Assembly: GCA_948567375.1 (NCBI GenBank) | Contig: OX419762.1 | Coordinates: forward strand, 9,430,001 to 9,494,000 | DNA from: Lunularia cruciata | Lineage: Eukaryota > Streptophyta > Marchantiopsida > Lunulariales > Lunulariaceae | Length of the DNA stretch: 64,000 bases | Direction of reading: 5' to 3' | In this document: positions 24,627 through 36,828 of the stretch, piece after piece | How positions within the stretch are numbered: position 1 is the first letter of the stretch | Layout of the letters: each line of letters opens with the position of its first letter | Made by a program: the position numbers and the translations under genes | Notes under the pieces: generated by a model | Told to the model about the DNA's origin: nothing | What the model saw: only the letters and a program-made list of their open reading frames with translations | Database searches by the model: none

Positions 24627-24899
24627 TATTGAGTGTGGAATCTGATTGTACTCTTTAGTTCATGTTCTTGTGGTGGGCTTTATAAATTTGGTCTAGAGCG
24701 GGAATCTAGGAGTAGAGCTCTCAATTGAGGTCTTGCTAGTGCTTTGTAACATGTGTGACAAGTAAAATAATGTCAAAATCAGTGTAGTCATAAACATAGG
24801 CACACTCTTGGATGAACTACATACAATCTTTGTGTATGTTTCTCCATTTTGTGTAATGATTGAGCTTATTTCCTAGATTGCAGATTTTCATTCTTTACA
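24627..24899 (+). repeat. 5' LTR of the copia fossil
   Basis: It matches 28886-29209 through GAGTGTGGAATCT, CTTTAGTTCATG, GATTTGGTCTAG-type, AATGTCAAAATCAGTGTAGT and GTTTCTCCAT blocks, and ends in TTTACA just before the primer-binding site. The 273 bp are shorter than the 3' copy, which carries about 50 extra bp in its middle. Confidence 0.85.
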
Positions 24900-24900
24900 C

Positions 24901-24913
24901 TGGTATTAGAGCC
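24901..24913 (+). promoter_or_regulatory. Primer-binding site of the copia fossil
   Basis: TGGTATTAGAGCC lies one base after the 5' LTR and matches the TGGTATCAGAGCC consensus, complementary to the 3' end of initiator methionine tRNA, that most plant copia elements use. One base differs from the consensus. Confidence 0.85.
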
Positions 24914-27900
24914 TAGTTTGGAGAAGAGTGGAAGCAACAATAGAAGAAGAGAAAGTCAAAATTGACAAGTTTGATGGCAAGGATTTTGGAAGATGAAAAT
25001 CAAGGATTATCTATATGAGAAGTAGTTGCACTTGCCCCTTGAGGAAGAAAAGCCAAAAGAGATGGAAGATGCTAAGTGAAAGTTGTTAGATTGATAGATT
25101 GATTTAGGTTTGGTCTAATTGACATTGACAAGGAATGTTGCATACAACATTATCCATGAGAAGACTACTCATAGATAGATCAAGGCATTATCAAACATGT
25201 ACTAAAAACCATCTGCTTCAATAAAGGTATGTATGATTTTCCAATTAGTCAATACAAGGATGAAAGAAGGAGCATCGATCAAGGATCATGTGAATGAATT
25301 CAATTTTATCATATTGAGATTGGAATTTGTGAGGATTAATTTTGATGATGAGGTTCAGGATTTGCTATTGTTATCATCATTTCTTGATAGTCGGGGAGCA
25401 ACAATAACAAAAGTGAGTAATTTATGTAGAGCAAGTGGTTTAAGTTTTGATAGCATTTGGGACTTAATTCTTAGTGAGGACATTTGTAGACACAATTCTA
25501 CAAAATTGTCAAGTGTAGTGTTACATATTGAAAGCAGAGGTAGAAAGTTTCACCAAGGTCAGAGTCAGGGGAATGGCAGATCCAAGTCAAGGAAGAGAGG
25601 TGAGTCAATATGTCACAAATAATTATTCAAGGAAATAGTTTGCTAGAATTGCAACAAGGTTGGTCACTTCAAAAATCAGTGTAAAAGTCTGAAGGATAAG
25701 AAGGAAGATAATTTGGTGAATGTAGCAACAAAACATGATGATGTGCTTATTTGTTGTGTAGAGTTTACAATAGAATCTTGGGTTATGGACTCTAGAACAT
25801 GGTTTCACTCTACTCCATGCAAAGAATTGATGCACAATTTTGTTCTTGGAAACCTTGGAAAGGTTCATCTTGTTGATGATAAACCCTTGTTATCAAAGAA
25901 AAGTGAGACATGAACTTAAAAACCTCTCAAGGAACTACATGGACAATGACAGATGTTAGATACATCCTTGGACATAAGAGAAATCTGATTTCTATAGGTC
26001 AATTAGATGTGAAAGGATATCACATATCTTTGAAAAGCAAACATTGCAATACTTGTAGGGGTAATATGGTTTGGCATGAGTGCATAAGGTTGGAACCTTA
26101 AAAATTACAAATAAATCATATCATCTGATGACAGTTGAGAATGTCAATCTTTTGATCATGTGGCACCAAAGGCTTGGACACATGAGTGAGAAGTATATGA
26201 AGCATTAGTTTCCAATGGCAAAATTTAAAAGTCAAAGATAGTTCAACTTAGCATTTACAAACATGTGTGTTGGGAGGGTCACCTTCACAAAGGTTGCTAA
26301 GGCACCAAAAGCTAGAAAGCTAGAGTTAGTACATACAGATGCGTATGGTCCTACATCAATTGAGTCACTTGAAGGATCTCGCTGTTATGTCACCTTGATA
26401 GATGATGCCACCAAGAATGTATGGGTGTATTTTTTGAAAAATAAATCAAATGTGTTTATTAATTTCAAGAGGTGGAAATCTGAGGTTGAAAACCAGACTG
26501 GTCAAAACATCAAATGCTTGAGATCTGATAATTGTGGAGAGTATAATAGCAATGAGTTCAAAGATTACTATGTAGAGAATGGAATTTGAATGATACAACT
26601 CTTCTTGAGACTCCACAACAAAATGGTATGGCTGAGCCCTCGAACAAAATTCTTAATAATAGGGCCAAAATTATGAGACTACATGCAGGGTTGCAAAAGA
26701 TATTTTGGGTAGATATAATTAGCATGAAAACATACCTGATAAATTGAGGACACTCAGTTCCATTTGGATTCAAGATTGTTGAAGAATGGTCCGGAATGGT
26801 CAAGAAAGGAGGTAAATCTTTCACACTTGAGAACTTTTGGTTGTGTCTCACATGTAAAGATTAAAGATAGTGATAGGAGCAATAGGAGCAAACTTGATCT
26901 AAATTGAAAAAGTGTTTCTTCATTGGATATGGGTATGATGACATGGGTTATTGTTTCTAGTATACAGATGATAGAAAAGTACTCAAAAGTAAAGATGTCA
27001 TTCTTCATGAGACTGCTATGTATAAAGATAGGCTTGTTGTAGAGGCTTAAGTTACAATGGAACAACAAGAAGAGCAGTGGTAGAACATATTGCAGAGTGT
27101 GATGTTGAAGGAAATAAGAGTTGTGTAGAAATTAGAGATAATAGTGCAGATCCAAAGTGCTTGCATGTAATAGAATTGAGGAGATTCACTAGATTGCAAA
27201 TAAAGAGGTAGTATAGATCTATGTATTACTTGCTTCTAATGGAAAATAGTGAACTTGAGTGCTACTCAATGCAAATGGACAACACAATGCAATGGAATTT
27301 TGTAATCAAGGAAGAGGTGTCATCCTTGGAAAAGAATGAGACTTTGTGATTGACTAAGTTGCAAAAAGAAAAGAAGACATTGTAGAATAGATGAGTGTAT
27401 AGGTTCAAAGAATAACATGATGGAAGCAAAAAATACATGGCAAGACTAGTAGTAAAATGTTTTTAGTAGACAAGAGGTAAAAACTACAATGAGATTTTCT
27501 CTCTTGTAGTTAAGATGACTTAGTCAAACTGGTCTTGGGTCTTGTGATGACAAGGATTTGCATCTAGAGCAATTTGATTAAAAACAACATTTCTACAAGG
27601 AGATAATATGGCGGATGACTCTATTGCACAACCAAAGGAGTCTCAAGTCAATCATAGAAAAGATATGGTTTGCAAGTTGAAGAAGAGTCTTTATGGTTTG
27701 AAGTAGGTTCCTTGATAGTGGTACTTAAATTTTGATGGTTTTATGGCTGACAATGGTTACACTAGATGCAAGATGGATTGTTGCTACAATAATAAGTCAT
27801 TTTTTGATTCATACATCATTTTGCTATTTTATGTTAATGATATGTTTGTTGTTGGGTCCAACATGAAGGAGATCAACAAGTTAAAGTGATGTTCTTGAGA

Positions 27901-28885
27901 TGAAAGATTTGGTCCTACACAACAAAGACTTGGGATGAAGGTTAGCAAAAGCAGATCTATATGTACTTTGACATTTCTTGAGAGAAGTACATTCATAGGT
28001 TGTTGGATTTTTTTTCTCTACAAAATGCTACAATTTGGACCACTCCCTTGGGAAGTCACTTCAAGCTTTCTAGTGAGCAATCAATCACCAAAGAAAAATG
28101 AAGACAAATAATACATGAGTAGAGTAACTTATGCATCAGCACTTGGCAATTTGATGTATGCAATGGTATGCACTAAGACAGACATTGCTCATGCTATGGG
28201 AGTTGTGAGCAGATTCATGTCAAATCCAAGGAAAGAGCATTAGGAAGCAATAAAGTGACTTTTATGTTAATTGAAATACACTTTAGATAGAGCACTTCTT
28301 TTCAAGCAGAAAAATGCCATTTTAAAGGGCTTCATAGATGTAGACTTGGATAGTAGAAATATTACCATAGGTTACATGCTTACCTTGGGTGGTATAGCTA
28401 TTAATTGGATGTCTCAACTATAAAGTGGTGTTGTGCTTTCCACCATAAAAGCCAAGTTCATGGCTTTCTTAGAGGCTAATAAGGAGATGATTTGGTTGAA
28501 GAACTTCATGGTAGAATTAGGCAAAGAATAGGTTGACATGTACTTCACAATGATAATTAGAGTGAAATTAACCTCATAGAGAATCCAATGTTTCATGCTA
28601 GGACAAAGCCTATTCAACTAAGATACCATTTCATTTGCGAGTTGATAGATGGTGGAGTTTTGACCTTGGTGAAGATTATAAGAATTAAAAATCGTGCAAA
28701 TATGTTCACCAAGGTAATTGCAATTGAGAAGCTTAAGTAGTGCATAGCTTCAATTGGCTTTTAGAGTCGATTGATGAGAAGAATGATGTACTTGTGCTAT
28801 CACTTAGGTGTACCAAGGTTTAGAAGATTTACAAGAGACAAAGATCATCAAGTAGATAGATGATGCTAGACTCCAAGTATAAGAC

Positions 28886-29209
28886 TGTTGAGTGTGGAGT
28901 CTCATGGGAGTCTTTAGTTCATGATACTTGAATAGGCTTTGTAGATTTGGTCTAGGGTGAGGGCATGGGAGGTTGCACCCTCTAGCATAGGTCTAGGGGC
29001 AGCGCCGCCAATGGGGGTCTAGGAGCAAAGCTCCCCATTGGTCTCACTAGCTCATTGTCACATGTGTGACAAAGTACACTAATGTCAAAATCAGTGTAGT
29101 TGTGGACATAGGCAAATTCTTGGCCAAACCACATAAAATCTTATGCATGTTTCTCCATGTTGTGCAATGCTTGAGCTTGTTTCTAGATTGGAAATTTGCA
29201 GTCCTTACA
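28886..29209 (+). repeat. 3' LTR of the copia fossil
   Basis: It starts TGTTGAGTGTGGAG, ends TCCTTACA, and repeats the 5' LTR. It has an extra GC-richer middle stretch around 28975-29040 (GGCAGCGCCGCCAATGGGGG) that the 5' copy lacks. A degenerate polypurine-like CCAAGTATAAGAC precedes it. Confidence 0.82.
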
Positions 29210-30300
29210 ATTATTGGTCAATGGAGCTCTGAATTGCTCATGTAAAGGAATTTTGTTTTCTTCCAAGTAATCAATGACTAACGGTTTGTCATGTATCCAT
29301 CTTCTTGCATTTCCCCTTATTGCTTTAGTAATATCATTCCCATCATCTTCATTGACAAAATCCCCAATGTTTGTATCATCTATGTTTAGTGATTCTTTCA
29401 TATTGGCACATTTTTTTTTATCAAATTCCTCTGTGCTTTTGGTAGCACCAATCAGATTATTCCAGCTGGTGAGAACATTGCTCCATTGCTTCTCATTTTT
29501 CCCAAATTGAGGTTAATAATTTGTAAAGATATTGAGGTCTCTAGCTAATTGAGGTCAATGATTTGCAAAGAGAATATGCCATCTACATAGGAGATGGACA
29601 GAAGTAGAGTACACTTCACTATACATAAAAATACATGTAGAATCAATATCAGTGGCAGATATAGAATTTTCTTGTATGCATGTGAAAGCTTTTACAAGGC
29701 AAAGTGTTCATCTTCCTCTGTCTCTCCTTCCATAAAACATAATATGATGGTAAAAGAATGAGATGTATTTGTGAAGCCAACAATGTGGAGGAGTGCCATG
29801 CCAATTTTATTTGTATTATAGTGCAATCCATCAAGATGACTTGCTTAAAGCACTTGGTAAGATCCTCACATTGCTTGGGAAATATAAATAGATGTGTGAT
29901 TTCTCTTGACCTTGGCTTGGCAAGGCCCTTATGGTCAATCACATTCTTGCATAGAGTCTGGAGCTTGCATAGAGTCTGGAGTAACTTCAGGACGGGCAGA
30001 AGACTCCAACTCCCTTTTGTTCTTGGCATGAATCATATCATTCACATCTTGATTGGTGAATGTGTAACCCTTCCTAATCAGATTTCTTTGAATGTATATG
30101 TGGATAAATTTTCATCATACTGCTTCATGACTTCTACCTTCACCTCCTCTATTTTGTGGTACTTTCAAGTGATAGTTAGGACCTCCAGCCTAAGCACAGG
30201 TTTGTGATTTACATGTAAATGATTACATGTGTTGATTGCCGGTATCTCTGCAGTTTTCTAATCTCTAACTCATATATGCACCAACACGCATCAAAAGCCA
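29210..30300 (-). pseudogene. MULE/FAR1-type transposase remnant
   Basis: Read on the minus strand from about 30150 to 29210, frames show the MULE transposase order. There is an upstream segment with GYTFTNQDVNDMIHAKNKRE, which resembles the region before the MULE domain. Then comes VILMDCT at about 29840 (the first catalytic Asp context, usually DCTYKTN), then GMALLHIVGFTNTSHSFTII and LCFMEGETEED, which fit the MULE core closely. A later segment holds LVIDYLEENKIPLHEQF, like the LDYLEKTWLPHKEKF motif. The pieces lie in different frames with stops between them and no single ORF, so the gene is broken. No terminal inverted repeats were found. The reading stops at the copia 3' LTR boundary, which suggests copia inserted into it. 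It could be a transposon or a domesticated FAR1-like gene fragment. Confidence 0.72.
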
Positions 30301-31140
30301 CTTGTGATACTAGGTTTTTACTTCCTTGTCTTTTTTTTTTCTCCTCCCTTGAAACATTTTAGTACATGTAGGTATCATTCTACATGATAGTTTCCGGCTG
30401 AGCCTTTGGGAAGTAATTGAAAAACCTAGCGTGAGCATCAGCCGTTGCCATTGCTTTTGTTTCTTCCCGTAAACACATAGGTAATGGTAGGGTCCAGGCC
30501 CTGCCCACAAGACCAACTTATGACCTCCCGCAACAAGCTCTCATCCTCAATTAACACAAATAATTCCAGTGCTTGAAATGAACATGAAAAAAACTCAAAA
30601 GTGAAGAGAAATATTTGGGTAAAATTGGATAAATACTAATTCTGCATACTCTATGAAGTTGTTGGATATTTTATTTGTATTTTGTATCGACTTTTTCACC
30701 ATTATATATATATTTGTTGATTAAAGTGTAATGATTCATTATATTATATTAATCACCTACATGAGAATGTATAAAAATTAAATTAGTATGATTTATTATG
30801 TTAAGTAATCATATTCGTAAGTTAAATTAACACGGGAGAAGAGTTTAGGGTGTAGAGGTAAATAATTGTGCCACTGCTAGGTTCCCTTTGCCCCTCAATT
30901 CACTCATCTGTTCATGTAGCCAAGTACTCATCCGACAGAGGCATCCCACGATTCAGTAAATGAAATGTCCACACATGTACAGCACAGGATTGTCTGGACA
31001 GCAGACAATCAATAACATGTTTCTTTCAGTCAAGTAGTCTTGGAAGAGAAAATCTAAAAAATCGGCCATAAAAGGAGTCGGGAAACGACCGCGGAAGGCT
31101 CCAGTAGTATCCAGACGCGTATTCAACTAAGAAGAGAGGT
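30301..31140. other. Intergenic DNA of mixed composition
   Basis: The part 30300-30540 is less AT-rich and has short open frames on the minus strand (for example one with a Lys/Arg-rich end), possibly an extension of the MULE remnant toward its N-terminus. 30540-30840 is AT-rich. 30840-31140 is mixed. No gene can be supported. Confidence 0.35.
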
Positions 31141-31162
31141 GGAGTAATCCCCTTTTAGCCTT

Positions 31163-31255
31163 TACTGGGGCTTAGCCCCATGTTACCTTTTTTTCTCTCC
31201 CTTGTACGGTTTGATGGGTTTTCCCCCTCCTTCATTTTTCTTACGCGATCGCCTT
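31163..31255 (+). mobile_element. 5'-truncated 3' tail of a LINE-like element
   Basis: The stretch ACTGGGGCTTAGCCCCATGT followed by TCTCTCCCTTGTACGGTTTG and TGGGTTTTCCCCC parallels 52183-52275 (TCTCTCCCTTGTATGGCTTG, TGGGGTCTTCCC), directly downstream of the LINE-like coding remnant, in the same orientation. Only the extreme 3' part is present here. That is what incomplete reverse transcription of a non-LTR element leaves behind. Confidence 0.6.
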
Positions 31256-34150
31256 TCACTTTACACGATATGTCATGTCATGAGTCTCACTCATTTGTAC
31301 ATGTAGTAAGCGATAGAGACTTCATAATCAGTACGGAGTATTTGGTACGGAGTACCAAATGGTCGGAATTCCGCATTCCGCAGCGGAACCCGTCTTTTTG
31401 TAATGCATTAAATATTCCACAAACAGTGCAGAATTCCGTTTTCCATTGATAATCCACATTTAATTTCGTTTTTCAGTGATAATTTACATTTAAATAGGTT
31501 TAACATTGAATCACCTGCGTGTGAATAAATATTTTGAGTTCTTACGGGATCAGTCAGATAAGATGAGTATCAAGTTAAATGGTGACATGCTCTAGTCGGT
31601 ATGTAAAATTGTCTAATTTTACATTATATATGCAAAATTATCAATTTTACCTTCTGTATGCAAACTGTCAAAGTCAATATTGCAAAATTTGGTTGTGGAA
31701 TTCGCTTTTCACCGATTTAAACTCCAATTTTAGATTCTGCCTTCTACTCTTCTAAAATTCACAAAAATTTCACATTTGCCATTTTATATTCCAAGTATTT
31801 GTACTCCCTAATAATCAGTCATTGTTCATCATGATCACGCTATTCACCTGAACTATTTTCACCCCAGTTTGATCTCATAACTAGTTGCTTTCAGATGTGC
31901 ATGACCGTTCGATCATATTTTGAGGGTAGTTTCTTGTACTCAGCTTTGTAATTTCCATATCTGATCAGCGGATTCCAAGATATCCCTTCCCATTTTCTTC
32001 GTTTATCAAGTAGATTTCCCACCAAGGAAATGTTCAAATTAATAGCAATTACCACATAAAGTGTACCCCATCCTGTAGATAAAATCTAAGATACATTTGG
32101 TCCAGGAAATGATTTGGCACGAACAGCAATGTATGACTCTCGAACGAGTCGCAATATCCACATTGCACTTGGAATTTACTGATACAAACTTTGGGGAACG
32201 ACAAGCAAAGTTGTCTGGTGTATACTTCAGATTTCTGAAGGTTTACCTGCGAGAACTAGAAGCCAACCGGTTCGTAACGTAAACGGGCACTAGCTTCTAA
32301 ACGCATCAAGTTCCAGACTTTTATTCTTCATTGCAACTTTCCACAATCTCAGCTTTCTACTCAATCTGCGGATGAGGATCTGCACCTCATATCATCAGAG
32401 TGCTACAATCTCTTCAGATCACCATGTTGAATACCATGGTGATCAGGAGCATTACGTCGCAGTTTACTCTCCAACCAAATAGACTCCAGCTCGTGTTTAC
32501 TGTATTGGATATAATGGTTATCGCATCCGATATATGTTAGTCTCAACCTCATCGAATGAGTTTTCGGGATAACAATAAGGGGTTTCAGCTTTGAATTTGA
32601 CGGGAATTAGGCGTTCCCGTAAGGTTCCGGTAGATTTATTAGCGGGGTCTCGTAAACCAAATCGGACTCGTTAATGAACACGGGCATAAACTTTTAGAGT
32701 TTTGATTATTTCACATATGTCTATCAATTTTTGCGAGTACTCCTGTTATTAAGTTTTATTATACACCCGTGATTCCAGTAACTATTTACAAATTACGGGA
32801 CATGCTTTTCATGACCCACACAAAATCTTTTACAGTTATGAAAATTTAAAACTCATACGTCCCTCTTATGCACCACGTACCAGATTATGGGATCTCCCGT
32901 AAACAGAAATCTTACAGAAGTCGAAACCCGATTATGAAAACCCCTAATGAGTCTTCCCCGGTTTTCATCGCACTACTACTTATTTATAGAGGATGATTAC
33001 AATTAGTTAGTGTCTCTTATGAATCTTCAGCTTTATCAAATATTTTTCTGGAAATAATAATATAATTGTTATCATACATGAATTAAAAAATATTATTCAG
33101 ATATTTATTATAATAAAGGATATATATTATGTGAGTGATCTAGTTTTATGAACTTATATGCAACTTTTAAATGCTATATCTAGTGAGTGATGTCATATTA
33201 CTAAAACTTATTACAACAAAAATCTGAACAAACATGAGATTACTTTTACATGATATTTATTTTCGGTGGATATACACAGCTATTCAGGTCTCATTTCCGA
33301 GAAGCTCCATGGTCGGTGACTGAAATTTTGCAGTCAACTTTCTTTAGCCGAACACAGATTATAATGCAGACCAAAATACTAGAGGATGATTACAATTTAT
33401 ACTCACATGGCATGTCGTTGTATTCTGTGTATTGTACCAAATGTGGTACACCTAATGTCCGTATTTATGAATGAAATACAAAATCGTGGATAACATATGT
33501 ACTGTGTATATGTCGTACTCTTTTGGAATTAAACCTCACTTTCCTTTGACCTTAAGTGCTCCAAGGGCCCAAGTCTTATCAAACACCAGTGGTGGCGCCT
33601 TGTTTTGCAACGAAGATATTAAGCGTGCGACTATTATTTTCTCCTCCTGCCTCAGCATAGGAGAAAGTGACATAATGCAACAACTCAAGCTGTGACATCT
33701 GCTAAAATAGTTGACTAAAATAGTTGACAACCCATACTCAGGAGTTTATGTATGTTTGCCTTTTGGCCCTCTTCTCTTACTTACGAGGATGAAAAAAGAA
33801 GGCTTTTCTTAGAAACGACCTTCTAAGGTTTTCCTTTTCCGCTGCATCGATCAAAGTGACATTATAGACCACAGATATTCATGTATTTCGAATTTATAAA
33901 TATGTGGGCGATGAGCGTACATCCAGTAGAAGGTCTACTAAATTTACACATACATTTTACGTCCAAGTACACACAAAAGCTACGTAGTTGCGCATGGGAA
34001 TTTGTGCTCTTTCCACTTTCCACCGTATTCTACAACATACGCTTCTGTCCGCCGGGGACTCCTGTCGTCCATTTGCATCTACTGTTCAAGAGTTGTATTT
34101 TGATCATAAATTATACTATAGGTTATTCTGAGCTCTTAAAATTCATAAAT
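31256..34150. other. Mixed-composition region with no recognised gene
   Basis: This is less AT-rich than its flanks and therefore possibly once genic, but the open frames are short and contradictory on the two strands (for example 33250-33474, 33471-33695, 33881-34156). Motifs of the type TTACGGG/CCCGTAA recur between 32.5 and 32.9 kb, and a perfect 10-bp inverted repeat lies at 32417-32444. I recognise no domain or RNA. Confidence 0.4.
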
Positions 34151-36660
34151 TTTTAAATTGAAAATATATGTTGCATTATTTCATATATAATTTAAATTAA
34201 AGTAAACTAATTATTTTACATAATTAATTTTTGGATCTCATATATTTAAAATTTGTTTTAAATTCTTTGGTGCCTTCTTTCTGAACTCCTGGGAAGAACT
34301 TTATACGATAATTATTAACATTATTATAAAGTAAGAATAAAATTATTATCAGGACGGGCTGAATCAATTCTGTACTCTTATATCTCATGTGGATCTAATA
34401 TGATGTTACAATCAAATTTAGAAAATGAATAAAAATAAATTTAATAATATATATTTTAATTTCTAAATATTAAAATACTATTTAGTATATGGAGGAAATC
34501 AAGATTGAAAGAGGAGTATATAAAAGACTAAATAATGGACAAAACAGTATGATTTCATTTTAAGTTTCATTCCATGATATCATATGTAAGTTAGGATATT
34601 TTATCATTTCAAAATTTATCAATATATTTGAGTTTAGTTTATGTTGTGTATACGATCATCTTAATGTTTGAAATACAAATTACTTTTCCAGAAACTAGTA
34701 AAATTTCATGATAAACTATAGAATTGGAATATCTCTTTCAATTTTTGGTGGTCAATCACTGACTATTATAGTTAATGGTTGTTTAGTATTTATTTTGACC
34801 TATATGTAGCAAATACTTGAAAATAATGGACACTTAAATTAAGCCTTTATATATAGGATCCCAAATTTTAGGATAATAAAATTTCCTTATTTATTAATAT
34901 TAAGTAATTGATATTATTATCAGAAATACAAAAATTTGGGAGTTTTAGTAAAACCAAAGCTCTAGATTTAACTTGAATTTTAAGATTTATCAAATTTTCA
35001 GAGTTACTCAAAATAAAATTTGTTCACTGTCATAGTATAGTAGTGAAGTAAAAATCTCAGACTAGTACCTTTGTATAGAGTTAGAATTATATTTGTACAT
35101 ATGAATTTATCGTGCTAGCTCTTAGGATCCTCGTACCCGGTGCATATCCTCTATATTCCTATATATTATGGACTTTTATTTGAGCTTATACTTCCAATTA
35201 GTATTTACTATGGATCATACTCAATTCTAATTTGTAATTATTATAATCAATTAACTTTTACAATGGAAGGCAAGACCAACCAATGAAACATAGTCATTAA
35301 ATTGTTATGTAAGTGGTTCTTCTCCTCATCTTTAATTTGATTCTACTTATATATTCTCTGCTCAGGTCCCGTTATCTGAGTATTCTATTGCCAAGTCAGG
35401 TGCTGATGTTCTGGAATGCGCTAATGTGAATCTCATAGAATCTTAGAAATTACCCCCATGTCTTTTGAAAATATTATTTAAACATTTCAAAACTTTTATC
35501 GCATGCACTCAAAAATTATGTATAGACATCTATCGTAATCAAAGATGTTTCTTATGGTTACTTGAAATTTATATTATATTGAGTCCCACACATAATGTAT
35601 TATAGTCAATTTAGTAAATTATTATACTTAACATTGTTAATATTCAAACTAGAACATATGAATGATAATCATCGTTAAAATTAGATTCCTAAAAAATTAT
35701 TTTTTACTTTTAGAATTGACTCTTCAATATGATAATTGAATGAATGAAATTTTTTTGATATATAAAAATTTATATGTAAATATAAATATAAATATAAATA
35801 GATATGTATATTTGAAAATTTTAGAATTTATATTCTAAAATTTTGGTCAAGTTTTCTAAAAAATAAAAAAAATCAATGCACCTTATATATATAAATATGT
35901 AAATAAAAATAAATAAATAAAGAAAATAAATACATGAGACTGAATACTGTCAAAACTTTTAATTTACAAAAAAATGTTTTAGTTCACATGACCATGGCAA
36001 CCTCCGCCTCTCGAAGCTGCATTAACTACTATCAAACGCTAGCGAATATGTTGACGGTAAAGTGATGTCCGTAAGGCTACTGAAAGTTTCAAGTATTATT
36101 TAGTTTAGTTACCGATCCTCTTGAGCCATATTTACAAATTTTTTATAATTATCTATCTATTATATTTTCCAATTATCACTGAACTAAAATATTTTAAACC
36201 TAAACTTGCCACACCAACGATGAGTGGAATTGTTACATTACTTCAGCCCTAGCAAACTTCGCTCACCCTGAACTTCAGATTCAGCCTTAGCTAAATCTGA
36301 AATTAAGTGAGTTGTTAACCTGAATTCAGAACAAAACCTTGATTTTGGCCAAATGAGATCCTCAGTGGCTCCTCTTGAGGAAGGTTAGATATCTCCCAAC
36401 TCTCAAGCCAAAAGTTTATATCGAGGTGAAATTTCAAATGGTATCACTTTCCAAGTATCATTAGGTGGGAATGATTAATATTTCATATGAATGTTTCTAT
36501 AGATTATTAGTATCTCTAATTACTAATGGACTGTTATTGATATCATTAAATGATTATTGATAGTAATCAAATATTGTACCTCAATGAGACGAGTATGTTT
36601 CTCTCTATGCCCATTAAAGATTAAATTATAGCAACTCAATACAATACTAAGTTTTCATTC
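34151..36660. other. AT-rich intergenic DNA, nothing recognised
   Basis: 2.5 kb of strongly AT-rich sequence with simple A/T-rich stretches (such as the ATAAATAAATA-like runs near 35.9 kb). No coding signature, RNA gene or element ends were found. Confidence 0.55.
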
Positions 36661-36828
36661 AATGTTTTGCTGCATAGCGTTGCAAATGCATTGCAGGCAA
36701 CGAATGCTGTTTTACACCAACAGAAAGATATGGGCATCCAAGTGGAATTATCAAACAATGAATCAAGTCAAGCTGAGGTTTCAGCAATGTCAAAAGTGCT
36801 TAAATCAAGTAGACTAGTCAGTTCATGA
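36661..36828 (+). other. Possible exon fragment of unknown gene
   Basis: A plus-strand frame of about 55 codons ends in TGA at 36826-36828 and reads NALQATNAVLHQQKDMGIQV followed by a Ser/Glu-rich tail. Its composition is protein-like (Gln, Asn, Glu, Ser), unlike the random frames around it. Two AG acceptor-like sites lie at its start. No matching upstream exon or start was identified and I do not recognise a family. It may belong to the upstream part of the NLR pseudogene 1.6 kb further on, or to an unrelated broken gene. Confidence 0.25.

Larger units (their letters stand above)
24627..29209 (+). mobile_element. Ty1/copia retrotransposon fossil with both LTRs
   Basis: The parts stand in copia order on the plus strand: 5' LTR 24627-24899; primer-binding site TGGTATTAGAGCC at 24901 (like the initiator Met-tRNA complement); a gag region of the UBN2 type about 25233-25622 followed by a CCHC zinc knuckle (CNKVGHFKNQC) near 25650; a protease-like segment about 25780; a GAG-pre/integrase start (MWHQRLGHMS) near 26160; an integrase core about 26260-26600; reverse transcriptase about 27240-27900; an RNase H region about 28100-28620; and a 3' LTR 28886-29209. 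The element is broken, with well over ten disabling changes, and its two LTRs differ at roughly a quarter of the positions I compared by eye, so it is old. I see no clear target duplication. It abuts a MULE remnant at its right end. Confidence 0.88.

Noticed and set aside
32097-32282. Possible small gene (61 codons, plus strand)
   Set aside because: No recognisable motif, no splice or promoter support, and comparable short frames occur by chance nearby.
33471-33730. Overlapping open frames on both strands
   Set aside because: Neither strand shows a domain. Opposite-strand openness with no conserved motif is expected by chance at this length.
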